A stretch of 64,000 bases of DNA from positions 62,001-126,000 of the forward strand of contig DASZUG010000074.1 in the NCBI GenBank assembly GCA_035547755.1, in the 5' to 3' direction. The notes beneath the pieces were generated by a model. That model was given only the letters and a program-made list of their open reading frames with translations. It was not told the DNA's origin and searched no databases. Positions 10,241-18,520 of this stretch are shown in pieces. How positions within the stretch are numbered: the first letter of the stretch is position 1; each line of letters starts with the position of its first letter. Both the position numbers and the translations under genes were made by a program. This stretch comes from Mesorhizobium_L sp035547755 (GTDB lineage Bacteria > Pseudomonadota > Alphaproteobacteria > Rhizobiales > Rhizobiaceae).

Positions 10241-11007
10241 CGGAACAAATCCCTTTCCCGGCTGCGGATGAGCGCGGCGGCGGGTTTCACGGGCGCGCTC
10301 GCCCGATAGCCGCGCACGAGCACGACGGGGAAGCCCTCCGCTGCCTGGCCCATCAGCAGCGACGCGGCCGACGCCAGTTCATCGGCGGCGCCGATTTCCG
10401 TCACCTTCAACTTGCGCCCGAAGAGATCCTTTTCGCCGACGCGGTCGATGAGCGAGGGGATGCCGGCGGCGCCAAGCGCGACGCCCACGACGCCATTGCG
10501 CCACGGCCGTCCGAAACTGTCATTGATGAGGACGCCGCACTCCACGTCATAAATCCCGTCGAAACGTTCCTTTAAGGCCGCGGCCGTCCCATCCGGATCG
10601 CGGGGAAGCAGCAGGACCCGGCTGTCCTTGCCATGATCGATATTGGATTCGTCGATGCCCGCATTCGCCATGACGAAGCCGAGTCTGTGGGCGGCGATGA
10701 TCAGGCTCGGGCCGGTCTTGACCACCTCGTCGGACTCGGAAAGCACAAGTTCGACATGGCGGGGATCCTTACCGAGCTTTTCGCCGAGGTCGCGGGCGCG
10801 TTCGGAGGGCGTCACCGTGTCGAGATCGACATAGCGTCCTTCGGCCTTGGAAACGATCTTCTGCGCGATGACGAGAATGTCGCCGCTCTCCAGCCCGAGT
10901 TCCATCTCGCGAAGCTTGCCGACGATCATTTCCACGAGATCGTCTCCCGGTTCCACCAGCGGCAGTCCGGTCAACGCGCGGAGCGAGATGGACGGGGGAG
11001 AGGGCAT
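10237..11007 (-). CDS. cofE: Coenzyme F420:L-glutamate ligase (CofE), single domain
   Basis: A 256-residue GTP-dependent ligase that adds the poly-gamma-glutamate tail to F420-0. Recognisable stretches include GDDLVEMI at the N terminus, SGDILVIAQKIVSKAEGR near 40-57 and VLINDSFGRPWRNGVVGVALGAAGIPSL near 155-182. It corresponds to the N-terminal domain of mycobacterial FbiB only; the nitroreductase-like C-terminal domain that reduces dehydro-F420 there is absent. One base separates it from npdG upstream and it overlaps cofD downstream. Confidence 0.94.
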   Translation of the reverse strand: MPSPPSISLRALTGLPLVEPGDDLVEMIVGKLREMELGLESGDILVIAQKIVSKAEGRYVDLDTVTPSERARDLGEKLGKDPRHVELVLSESDEVVKTGPSLIIAAHRLGFVMANAGIDESNIDHGKDSRVLLLPRDPDGTAAALKERFDGIYDVECGVLINDSFGRPWRNGVVGVALGAAGIPSLIDRVGEKDLFGRKLKVTEIGAADELASAASLLMGQAAEGFPVVLVRGYRASAPVKPAAALIRSRERDLFR

Positions 11008-11008
11008 G

Positions 11009-11674
11009 CTAGGCTCTCGAGGCGTCCGCGAGGCCGGTGATGGCGATGCCGGCTCCGGGCACCTTGTATTGGCGGTTGATCCATATCAGTACCGATGTAA
11101 GCGCCTCGGCGGCCGCGGAATTCGCGAGCGCGCCGCCGCCGACGCCGCGCGTGGCGACGGCGCCGGCCAGTTCGATCACCTGGTCGCGCGCTTCCTTGTC
11201 ATCGCTGAACACCAGCACGTCGCATTCGGCGCGGCCGCCCTTGTGGAGCTTCGCCGCCCCGACATTGTGGAAGGCCGAGACAACGCGCACCTCTTCCCCC
11301 AAAAGCCGCTGCGCGATCTGGGCCGCGGAACCGTCACCCGGCAGTTGGACGACGGAGACCTTCGGCGGCACCAGCGGCACGGCCGCATCGACCACGATCT
11401 TGCCCCGCACCACGTCCTTGATCTCCTCTATAGTCGCTTCGTGACTGGCGAACGGAACGGCGAGCACCACGATGTCGGCGGTTCTGGCGGCGCCGACATT
11501 ATCCTCCCCCGTCACCGGCGCGCCAAGCCCGGCAGCGAAAGCCACGGCCTTTTCCCTGCTGCGCGAACCGATGACCACCTTGTAACCCGCTTGCGCCCAT
11601 CCCTTGGCAAGGCCGGAACCGAGATCGCCCGTTCCGCCGATAATGCCGATGACCGGCTTCGCGCTATATGACAT
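11009..11674 (-). CDS. npdG: F420:NADP+ oxidoreductase
   Basis: A 221-residue Rossmann protein that moves hydride between NADPH and F420, supplying reduced F420 to the LLM enzyme. GIIGGTGDLGSGLAKGWAQAG (residues 10-30) is the dinucleotide loop and the following GSRSREKA gives the arginine/serine cluster expected for the NADP 2'-phosphate. Length matches archaeal Fno. GAGGG lies 9-10 bases before the ATG. As first gene of the F420 unit it has a 140-base upstream gap containing operator copy B. Confidence 0.92.
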   Translation of the reverse strand: MSYSAKPVIGIIGGTGDLGSGLAKGWAQAGYKVVIGSRSREKAVAFAAGLGAPVTGEDNVGAARTADIVVLAVPFASHEATIEEIKDVVRGKIVVDAAVPLVPPKVSVVQLPGDGSAAQIAQRLLGEEVRVVSAFHNVGAAKLHKGGRAECDVLVFSDDKEARDQVIELAGAVATRGVGGGALANSAAAEALTSVLIWINRQYKVPGAGIAITGLADASRA

Positions 11675-11771
11675 CTGCTATACCCTCGATCCACTTTCGA
11701 AGCCCGCCGCAACAACAGGCTGAATTCCAGGAGCCGGCGCGGCCATTGAGCGCCAATCCTCTCAAATAGGT

Positions 11772-11789
11772 ACTATCAATGGTAAGATA
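11772..11789. promoter_or_regulatory. Shared operator, copy B (F420 biosynthesis unit)
   Basis: Read on the minus strand this is TATCTTACCATTGATAGT. Including two flanking bases on each side it agrees with copy C at 18 of 22 positions (11770-11791 versus 15370-15391). It sits about 100 bases before npdG, in the gap between the end of livF and npdG, so the F420 genes have their own promoter under the same control as the liv genes. Confidence 0.7.
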
Positions 11790-11815
11790 ATACAAGTTGA
11801 TTGTGTAGCGCGGGA

Positions 11816-12535
11816 TCAAGCGTGCGCCAGGCCCGCTCCGAGATAGGCCTGCCGCACATGATCGTTGCTGATCAGGCTTTCGCCCGTGCCTTCGAGCGCC
11901 ATGGCGCCCGCTTCCAGGAGATAGGCATAGTCGCACATGTCGAGCGCCGCATAGGCGTTTTGTTCGACCATGAGGACCGTCGCGCCGGATTGTCGAATCC
12001 CCCTGATGATCTCGAAAGTCTGCTCCACGATGTTCGGCGCAAGGCCGAGGGAGGGTTCGTCGAACATCACCAGCTTCGGGCGCGACATCATCGCGCGGCC
12101 GATGGCGAGCATCTGCTGTTCTCCGCCCGACAATGTGCCGGCGATCTGCCTGCGGCGTTCCGCCAGCCGGGGGAACAGTTCGAATATGCGGGCCATGTCC
12201 TCCGCTATCCCCTTGGCGTCGGAGCGCAGATAACAGCCCAGTTCGAGGTTTTCGGCGACGCTCATGTCGGTGAAAACCCGCCGGCCTTCCGGACAATGCG
12301 CGATCCCGCGCGCCAGCACGCGGCTGGCCGACAGCCCCGCTATATTTTCGCCATCGAAGAGGATCTGCCCGCCGGACGCGGGAACAAGGCCGGAAATCGC
12401 GCGCAGCGTCGTGCTTTTGCCAGCTCCATTGGCGCCGATCAGCACCACGAGCTTGTTTTCCGGCACCTTGAGCGAGATCCCTTTCAGCGCGACGACCTTG
12501 CCGTAGCGGCACACCAGGTTCCTGATCTCAAGCAT
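11816..12535 (-). CDS. livF: Branched-chain amino-acid-type ABC transporter ATPase, LivF-like
   Basis: A 239-residue cytoplasmic ATPase. Walker A is GANGAGKST near residue 36, the ABC signature is LSGGEQQML near 134, and Walker B PKLVMFDEPSLGL follows. It pairs with LivG to energise the LivHM permease. Its start overlaps livG by 8 bases. It is the last gene of the liv unit; the downstream gap contains the promoter region of npdG. The adjacency to F420 and catabolic genes suggests an amino-acid-like substrate for the pathway rather than leucine, isoleucine or valine. Confidence 0.92.
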   Translation of the reverse strand: MLEIRNLVCRYGKVVALKGISLKVPENKLVVLIGANGAGKSTTLRAISGLVPASGGQILFDGENIAGLSASRVLARGIAHCPEGRRVFTDMSVAENLELGCYLRSDAKGIAEDMARIFELFPRLAERRRQIAGTLSGGEQQMLAIGRAMMSRPKLVMFDEPSLGLAPNIVEQTFEIIRGIRQSGATVLMVEQNAYAALDMCDYAYLLEAGAMALEGTGESLISNDHVRQAYLGAGLAHA

Positions 12536-13355
12536 GCTTCACCCCCTTGCCCAGATAGGCCTGGATGACATCGGGGTCGTTCTGGATCGCCGAGGGCGGC
12601 CCATTGGCGATGATGCGGCCGTAATTGAGGACGACGATGCGGTCCGAGACGCCCATCACCATCGGCATGTCATGTTCGACAAGCAGTATGGTCTTGCCGT
12701 TCGCCCTGAGATTCCTGAGAAGCGCGACAAAGCGGGCGGTCTCCGACGCGTTCATGCCCGATACGGGTTCGTCGAGCAGAAGCGCGGAGGCGCCCGTGGC
12801 AAGCGCCAACGCGACGCCGAGCAGGCGCTGGTCGCCATAAGGCAGACTGCCGCCCAGTTCGTCCGCCTGCGCCTCGATGCCGACCAGCTTGAGAACGTCC
12901 CAGGCCTCCTCTCGGAGCGCCTCCTCCGCCCTGCGTTCCGTTTGCAGGCCGAGCAAGGTGCCGAAGAGGCGCGGCGAGGTCCGCCGGTGCAAGCCAGTCA
13001 GGACATTCTCGAAGACCGTGATCTTGTCGAAGACGCTCGTGCGCTGGAAGGTGCGGACAAGGCCGAGCGCCGTCACCTGATGCGGCTTCAGCCCGTTGAG
13101 CGGCACGCCCTTGAAAGTCACCTGGCCGCGCGTCGGCTTGTGGAAACCGGTGATGACGTTGAAGGCGGTGGTCTTGCCGGCGCCGTTCGGACCGATCAGG
13201 CTGACCAGTTCGCCCTCGCGGACGTCGAAGCTCATATCGGAGATGGCGATCAGCCCGCCGAAATGGACCGCCACATTGTCTATCTTCAGGACAGGGTCGA
13301 TTCGCAGGACAGGCGCGGCCGTGCCGACTACGGCAATGCTGGTGGGAGCTGTCAT
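12528..13355 (-). CDS. livG: Branched-chain amino-acid-type ABC transporter ATPase, LivG-like
   Basis: A 275-residue ATPase with Walker A GPNGAGKTT near residue 58, a LivG-type signature LPYGDQRLLGVALAL and Walker B ALLLDEPVSGMN. The ATG at 13355 shares one base with the livM stop (TGATG) and has GGGAG upstream; a GTG one codon earlier is the alternative. LivG-type proteins partner LivF in a heterodimer. Middle gene of livHMGF. Confidence 0.92.
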   Translation of the reverse strand: MTAPTSIAVVGTAAPVLRIDPVLKIDNVAVHFGGLIAISDMSFDVREGELVSLIGPNGAGKTTAFNVITGFHKPTRGQVTFKGVPLNGLKPHQVTALGLVRTFQRTSVFDKITVFENVLTGLHRRTSPRLFGTLLGLQTERRAEEALREEAWDVLKLVGIEAQADELGGSLPYGDQRLLGVALALATGASALLLDEPVSGMNASETARFVALLRNLRANGKTILLVEHDMPMVMGVSDRIVVLNYGRIIANGPPSAIQNDPDVIQAYLGKGVKHA

Positions 13356-14410
13356 CACCGCGCTCCCTTACCTGCTTCGAGGCCGACCGAGGGAGCCGCG
13401 GCGTCGCCTCTTTTTTTCTCCGCGGACGGGGCCGCCCGCTCGAACCACCGCTCCACGGCCGGCACGACACCCTCCGGCAGCACGAAGACGATCAGGATCA
13501 TCAACGCGCCATAGAGGATCCACTGCACCTCCGGGCCGACATATTTGCGCAGGATGACCGGCACGATGCCGAAGATCAGCCCGCCGACGACGGGGCCGGC
13601 CAATGTCCCCTTCCCGCCGGTGATCACCATGATGACCATGGTGACGGTGTTGAGGAACATGAAGATCATCGGGTCGATGATCTGGATGTAATGCGCGTAG
13701 AGGCAGCCGGCCGTGCCGGCTATCGCGCCGGAGATGACGGCGGCGAGCACGAGGTAGCGCGTCACGTTGATGCCGAGCGACATTGCGAGCGTTTCGTTCT
13801 CGCGAAGCGCGATCATGGCGCGGCCGAAGGGCGACTCCACCAGCCGTTTGATGATGATGTAGGCGAGCACGATGAAAAACAGGATGACGTAGTAATTGCC
13901 GATCTTGCCCCAGAGCGTGATCGATCCCGTCCAGTCGAAGCCGAGCGTGATCGGCGGTATCCCCGGCAGGGCGAGCGGTCCGTTCGTCAGTTCCACCCAG
14001 TTCAGGGCGACAAGGCGCACCACTTCCGCGAAGCTGATGGTGACGATGACGAAATAGGCGCCGCGCACCCGGAAGGAGAGCTTGCCGATGACATAGCCGC
14101 ATAATCCCGCGGCGACCGTTCCGAGCAGGATGCCGATGAGAGGCGGCCAGGGATCATGCGTGATTTCAAAGCCGAAGACCGTGATGCTGAATCCGAGCGA
14201 GGTCAGCGCGCTGACATAGGCGCCGATGCCGAAAAACGCGACCTGCCCCAGATTGAGTTGGCCGGTATAGCCGAGCAGCAGGTTGAGGCTCATCGCCGCC
14301 AGCATGAAGAGGCCGGTGACGATCAGCGTGTTGAGATAATATTGGGCGTGTAGCCAGAGCGGCACGGTCGCGAAAAAGAGAACGACGAGCCAGGGGAATA
14401 TTTTCCTCAT
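13355..14410 (-). CDS. livM: Branched-chain amino-acid-type ABC permease, LivM-like
   Basis: A 351-residue inner-membrane permease with about nine hydrophobic segments, beginning IFPWLVVLFFATVPLW. LLLGYTGQLNLGQVAFFGIGAYV near residues 44-66 is the conserved LivM signature, and the cytoplasmic coupling region RALREN (as MIALRENETLAMSLGI) is present. The C-terminal tail is charged. The ATG overlaps the livH stop as ATGA. Confidence 0.92.
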   Translation of the reverse strand: MRKIFPWLVVLFFATVPLWLHAQYYLNTLIVTGLFMLAAMSLNLLLGYTGQLNLGQVAFFGIGAYVSALTSLGFSITVFGFEITHDPWPPLIGILLGTVAAGLCGYVIGKLSFRVRGAYFVIVTISFAEVVRLVALNWVELTNGPLALPGIPPITLGFDWTGSITLWGKIGNYYVILFFIVLAYIIIKRLVESPFGRAMIALRENETLAMSLGINVTRYLVLAAVISGAIAGTAGCLYAHYIQIIDPMIFMFLNTVTMVIMVITGGKGTLAGPVVGGLIFGIVPVILRKYVGPEVQWILYGALMILIVFVLPEGVVPAVERWFERAAPSAEKKRGDAAAPSVGLEAGKGAR

Positions 14411-15279
14411 CCCACGCGCTCCGAGCGGGCGAACAGGCCGGTCGGCCGAAACAGCAGGACGATGATGATGATCAGGAAGCCCATCGCGTCGCGGTAGCCG
14501 GACGAGATGTAACTGGCGCCCATTTCCTCGGCAAAGGCCAGGATGAAGCCGCCCACCGTCGCGCCGGTGATATTGCCGAGCCCTCCCAGGATGACGATCG
14601 CGAAGGCCTTCAGGGCGGCAAGGTCGCCCATCGTCGGCGAGACGACGAAGACCGGGCCGAGCAATGCTCCCGCCGCCGCGGCGAGGCTCGATCCGAGCGC
14701 GAAGGTCGCCGTATAGATCGCGCCCGTATTGATGCCCATCAGGGCCGCGGTGTTGCTATCGAGAAAGGTCGCGCGCATCGCCTTTCCGAGCTTGGTGCGA
14801 TTGATCAGGAAATAGGTCGCGCCGATGAGCGCCAGCGCGATGACCAGAACCAAGACTCTCAGCCAGGAAACGGATACCGGTCCGATCACCAGCGGGGTGG
14901 CGGGCAGCGGCGACGGGATCGATTTCGCCACGCCTCCCCAGATCATGCGTTCGGCGTTCTGCATCACGATCCAGGCGCCGATCATGATCAGCATCGTCGT
15001 ATCGATGTCGGCGGAGCGCTTGCTCCGCAGCAGCAGAAGCTCGATCGCCGCGCCCAGGACCATGCCGGCGCATACGGCGAAGAGAATCGACAGGAAGAAA
15101 TTGAGGCCCAGGATCCCGGCGAAGAGATACATCATATAGGCGCCGAAGGCGTACAGCTCGCCATGCGCGAAATTGACGATCTTCATGATTCCGAAGATGA
15201 GCGTGAGGCCTATCCCCAGAAGGGCATAGGTGCCCCCCATGATCAGCGAATTCACGATATGCTGCGGTAGTTCGCCCAA
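14407..15279 (-). CDS. livH: Branched-chain amino-acid-type ABC permease, LivH-like
   Basis: A 290-residue permease. I place the start at the TTG at 15279 because GAGGAGGAG lies just upstream; a longer frame to 15369 would add 30 residues without membrane character. NSLIMGGTYALLGIGLTLIFGIMKIVNFAHGELYAFGAYM is the diagnostic N-terminal LivH signature. It is first in livHMGF. No LivK-type periplasmic binding protein is found next to the cluster, so the binding protein must be encoded elsewhere. Confidence 0.9.
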   Translation of the reverse strand: MGELPQHIVNSLIMGGTYALLGIGLTLIFGIMKIVNFAHGELYAFGAYMMYLFAGILGLNFFLSILFAVCAGMVLGAAIELLLLRSKRSADIDTTMLIMIGAWIVMQNAERMIWGGVAKSIPSPLPATPLVIGPVSVSWLRVLVLVIALALIGATYFLINRTKLGKAMRATFLDSNTAALMGINTGAIYTATFALGSSLAAAAGALLGPVFVVSPTMGDLAALKAFAIVILGGLGNITGATVGGFILAFAEEMGASYISSGYRDAMGFLIIIIVLLFRPTGLFARSERVG

Positions 15280-15371
15280 ACGCTCCTCCTCAATGCTTTC
15301 CCGAGACGAGACCGGCAGCGAAGCCGCCGACCCGTCGAAAATCGCCGGGCAACTTCCCCTATTAAACAAAT

Positions 15372-15389
15372 TATCTTACTGTTATTAGT
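15372..15389. promoter_or_regulatory. Shared operator, copy C (liv unit)
   Basis: TATCTTACTGTTATTAGT, with TACT-n6-AGTA dyad symmetry (15377-15390), lies about 95 bases before the livH TTG in an AT-rich stretch (15360-15410) that is the natural promoter position for the minus-strand unit. It matches copies A and B. Confidence 0.7.
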
Positions 15390-15538
15390 ACAATAACATC
15401 AATTGGCTGGATGGCGCAAGCGACGACGCCGATTTGACGTGCGGCAAAACGGCCTTCCGGCGAAAGAAGCGGCGCCGAAACGAGAAGATGCGGCGCGACA
15501 TCGGCCGCCGGCACGCAGACCGTCAGACGGGATCGGGC

Positions 15539-16264
15539 CTAATCGCCTTCGAAATCGGCGGTCTTGTCGCTGTCCATGAAATCAATTGGAATATCGCCGG
15601 CGAGGAGCTTTTCCTTCGACAGCAGGCCGGCATCTTCCAGAGCCTCGAAATCGGGCAGGTCGCGCAGCGTGGCGAAGCCGAAATGCGACAGGAAGTCTTT
15701 CGTCGTGACATAGCTGTAGGGGGCGCCGGGCTGCGGCGAGCGCGGCCCGGCCGCGATAAAACCCTGCGATCGAAGGGCGCCGATCAGGTCGCGAGACACC
15801 TCCCTGCCGAAGAAGGCCGACAGCTCGCCGCGGGTGATCGGCTGGAAATAAGCCACGCATATCAGGACGAGGGCTTCGAACTGGGACAAGGGCCTTGGTC
15901 CCCGACCGTTCTCCGTGCCCTGGCCCGTGGCGGCGCGAATGGCATCGGAATAACTCTTCCGTGTCCGGTGCTGCCAGCCGCCGGCGATCGCGACGAGGTC
16001 GTAGGGTCGGCCGGCGAGTTCGGCACGAATGTCGTCGATGATGAGGTCGATGTTGCAGTTCCTGCCGACGACGCGCGAAAGCCGCTCGCGCGTCACCGGC
16101 TCGCTTGCCGCGAAGATGACCGCTTCGACGCGCCCCATCCATTCGCGCCATCTGAGCTCGGGCGGCAGGTGCTCGAGTTCCGTGTCGAGCAGACGATCAT
16201 CCAACCGACGGCTGTTTGGCTGGGCCGGCTGGCCGTCTTTGCGGAGGGGCGAGGCGTCCCCCAT
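15539..16264 (-). CDS. ScpB-like segregation and condensation protein
   Basis: A 241-residue ScpB family protein (kleisin-associated winged-helix subunit of SMC complexes). The core RVEAVIFAASEPVTRERLSRVVG near residues 45-67, PLSQFEALVLICVAYFQPITRGEL near 124-147 and FGFATLRDLPDFEALEDAGLL near the C terminus are typical. It begins 3 bases after the DUF1403 stop, so the two are co-translated. No scpA or smc is nearby. Its position in a partition cassette, not beside scpA, suggests an accessory role in plasmid or chromid segregation; that is inference. Confidence 0.82.
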   Translation of the reverse strand: MGDASPLRKDGQPAQPNSRRLDDRLLDTELEHLPPELRWREWMGRVEAVIFAASEPVTRERLSRVVGRNCNIDLIIDDIRAELAGRPYDLVAIAGGWQHRTRKSYSDAIRAATGQGTENGRGPRPLSQFEALVLICVAYFQPITRGELSAFFGREVSRDLIGALRSQGFIAAGPRSPQPGAPYSYVTTKDFLSHFGFATLRDLPDFEALEDAGLLSKEKLLAGDIPIDFMDSDKTADFEGD

Positions 16265-16267
16265 CCC

Positions 16268-17266
16268 CTATAGTCCGTAAAGCCGAAAGGACGAGCGGCC
16301 GGAAAGCTCACGCACCGCCTCGAACGCCTGCAGTCGCGCGAAAAGACGGCGGGCGCCGAAGCGCGACAGATTTTTCGTCGTCAGCGTGCCGGGCACGGCG
16401 TCGTCATCGAGCAGCTTCCGGATCGCCTCCCCCGCCCCCTTGGCCCTGAGTTTCGGCCCGGTGGCGAGAAGCCGCTCCGTGCGCCGATCGATGTCGCCGG
16501 CGAGACGCAAGGCGTCAGCGGCACCTCGGACCAGCGCCAGGCAAACCATGCGTGCGAAATCTTCCCCCGCCGGATCGAACACGCCCCGCGCGTCTTTCAA
16601 ACGCCCTCGCGGAGAACTCATCCGGGCCATCAGCAGAGGAGCCGGATGCGGCCAGCGCAATTTTCCGGCGAGGACCAGATCGGCAAGCCACCAGGCGAGC
16701 GGTTCGGCCTCCGGCCGGACAGCGATCACATGCGCGGCAATGTCCGCGGCCAGAAAGGGCGCCGAACGGGGGGAGTGCATCAGATCACCGATTCTCGCGG
16801 GAATGGCGGCGAGCGCCGCATCATGGCGCAGGCCGAACGCTTCCGTTGCGCTTGCGAGGTCGTCCGCGTCGAGGAGCGGTTCGCTCGCCGCGGCGCGCGC
16901 CGCCAAATGCCGCGACGCCAGCGCTTTCCAGACGCCCAAAACGGCTCCCGCTGGTCCGGGATCGACGCCGGGCGCGCGCAGATACCAGGCGTCGCGCAGT
17001 TCCGGCTCATCCTCGCCGCGACCCAGGAACCGCAGCGATTGAGCGGCTGATTTAAGCGCCAGCCTCTGTCGCCAGGCACCGGCCCAAACCGGTTCGGACC
17101 GCACCAGAGCGTCGAGCGATTGGAGCGCCGCTCCGGCGAAGAAGGCGGCCTCGGCCCCGTCTCCGACAGGACCGTCCGGCAGCGCCCATGCGGGAATACG
17201 CGCCGGAACGCGCGGCGGCGGTGAAACGGCAAGCGGCAGGTCGGCGCGAATCATGCCCGGAAGCAT
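16268..17266 (-). CDS. DUF1403 family protein
   Basis: A 332-residue, alanine/leucine/arginine-rich, probably all-helical soluble protein that I recognise as the DUF1403 family, known mainly from Rhizobiales. No catalytic motif stands out. The start may be the ATG at 17266 or the one at 17254; neither has a good ribosome site. It occupies the place where repC would normally follow repB and the counter-transcribed RNA, and is linked to the ScpB-like gene. It has no visible resemblance to RepC initiators. Function unknown; a segregation or replication role is suggested only by position. Confidence 0.75.
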   Translation of the reverse strand: MLPGMIRADLPLAVSPPPRVPARIPAWALPDGPVGDGAEAAFFAGAALQSLDALVRSEPVWAGAWRQRLALKSAAQSLRFLGRGEDEPELRDAWYLRAPGVDPGPAGAVLGVWKALASRHLAARAAASEPLLDADDLASATEAFGLRHDAALAAIPARIGDLMHSPRSAPFLAADIAAHVIAVRPEAEPLAWWLADLVLAGKLRWPHPAPLLMARMSSPRGRLKDARGVFDPAGEDFARMVCLALVRGAADALRLAGDIDRRTERLLATGPKLRAKGAGEAIRKLLDDDAVPGTLTTKNLSRFGARRLFARLQAFEAVRELSGRSSFRLYGL

Positions 17267-17395
17267 AAAACAATCGTGCGCTTTGCGCCATTATAGGCGC
17301 GCCAAGCGCACAGCCTGTCGGGACTGCGGGAGGAGCGATAAACGAGCTTTCGATCAGGCAATACAAAACCATCCGCCGAAACGACGCCCGGACTC

Positions 17396-17424
17396 TTGAC
17401 AGTGATTCGCGGAAATGGGATTCT
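17396..17424 (+). promoter_or_regulatory. Promoter of the counter-transcribed RNA
   Basis: TTGACA (17396-17401) and GATTCT (17419-17424) are separated by 17 bases, a good sigma70-type arrangement pointing against the rep genes. A short transcript from about 17431 would end at the hairpin and T-tract at 17447-17485. Confidence 0.65.
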
Positions 17425-17429
17425 CTGAT

Positions 17430-17485
17430 TGTCTAGATCTGAGAAGGGCTTCCGCGGCGGCGACGTTCGGGGGCCTTTTTCTTTT
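17430..17485 (+). ncRNA. repABC-type counter-transcribed antisense RNA (ctRNA/incA-like)
   Basis: Between repB and the next minus-strand gene, the plus strand has a consensus promoter followed by about 50 bases and a terminator in which GGCTTCC (17447-17453) pairs with GGGGGCC (17469-17475) and TTTTTCTTTT follows. In repABC plasmids a small antisense RNA of this size lies exactly here and represses repC. The location, strand and size all fit. What is odd is that no repC follows. Confidence 0.7.
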
Positions 17486-17491
17486 GCGGGT

Positions 17492-18520
17492 TCAGTCTCC
17501 TGTTCCAGGGTTCGTGGAAGCGCGGAAGGCCGCATAGAGGCTGTCCAGCCGCCCGGCGATGAATTCCGCGAAAAGCGGCCCGTTCTTCGCCTCCAGCGTA
17601 AGGGTGGCCTTCTTCGCCGACTTCTTGAGCGCGACGCTGACTGATTTGTCTTCGGCAGTCCAGGCGCTTGCAGAGGGTGGCCCGTTGCTCTTTTCCGGCC
17701 TCTGCTTCAGGGCTTCGGACGCCGCGTTGAACCGCTCGTCGCTGGTCAGGGAGCGAACGTCTTCCCTTGACAGCAGCGCAAGCAACTCGTTCGGATTCCG
17801 GTTCGACAGGAGGGCGGCAAACTCCATCCAGCGCCGGCGTCCGGTCTCCGGCGCAGCGCCGATCGCGTCGACAAGCGCCGCCGGCACCTGCCGCGCAACG
17901 GCAATCATCTTCGACAGCGCCGCCTTGTCGACCGCGAGCGCCGCCATGATGACGTCCCGGCCAAACGACCGGTCCTCGAGCCTGGCGGCGAACGACGCCC
18001 GCTCGATATAGGAGAGGTTCGTCCGCGCATTGTTCTCCTGCCCCTGGCTGACGACAAGCTGGTCGTCGGTGAGGTCGCGGACGACTGCCCTCACCTTCCG
18101 CCCGAGTTCCCGCGCCGCGGCCAGTCTCCGGTGGCCGTAGGCGACCTGATAGCGTCCTTTCGCCTGCGGATGCGGGCGCACGAGGATCGGAACCTGCTGG
18201 CCATGGTCGCGGATCTGTTCGACCAGTTGCGAAAAGCCGATGGGATCGACGCCGATCCTGTCTCTGATGAAGGAGGCGTCGATCGAGGCTGGATCGAGGT
18301 CGACTACCGCCTGGCCGGCCGCCAGCTGCTTCTCGAGATCCTGGGCGCGCTCGACTTTTTCGGTAATGGCGCCAAGGGTCTTGCTGATGCCGCCTACCGG
18401 TATCTGCCGTGCTGCCGGGGGAATGAAACCGGCGAGCGGCCTCGCGGGCGCTACGGGCGTCGCTGAAGGGGTGGAAGGAGCATCGCTCGCGGACACCTCG
18501 ATCAAATTCTTGCGCGCCAT
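17492..18520 (-). CDS. repB: Plasmid partitioning protein RepB (ParB family)
   Basis: A 342-residue ParB-type centromere-binding protein of the repABC family. The Ala/Pro-rich N terminus is followed by the ParB/Sulfiredoxin-like nuclease-fold domain with QVAYGHRRLAAARELGRKVRAVV near residues 125-147 (the arginine box used for CTP binding in ParB), then ENNARTNLSYIERASFAARLEDRSFGRDVI and a helix-turn-helix region. Its start overlaps the repA stop by one base (TAATG). It should bind the parS palindromes at 19832-19897. Confidence 0.93.
   Translation of the reverse strand: MARKNLIEVSASDAPSTPSATPVAPARPLAGFIPPAARQIPVGGISKTLGAITEKVERAQDLEKQLAAGQAVVDLDPASIDASFIRDRIGVDPIGFSQLVEQIRDHGQQVPILVRPHPQAKGRYQVAYGHRRLAAARELGRKVRAVVRDLTDDQLVVSQGQENNARTNLSYIERASFAARLEDRSFGRDVIMAALAVDKAALSKMIAVARQVPAALVDAIGAAPETGRRRWMEFAALLSNRNPNELLALLSREDVRSLTSDERFNAASEALKQRPEKSNGPPSASAWTAEDKSVSVALKKSAKKATLTLEAKNGPLFAEFIAGRLDSLYAAFRASTNPGTGD

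Noticed and set aside
16268..17266. DUF1403 gene read as repC
   Set aside because: It is in the repC position but shows no recognisable RepC sequence and has DUF1403 character.
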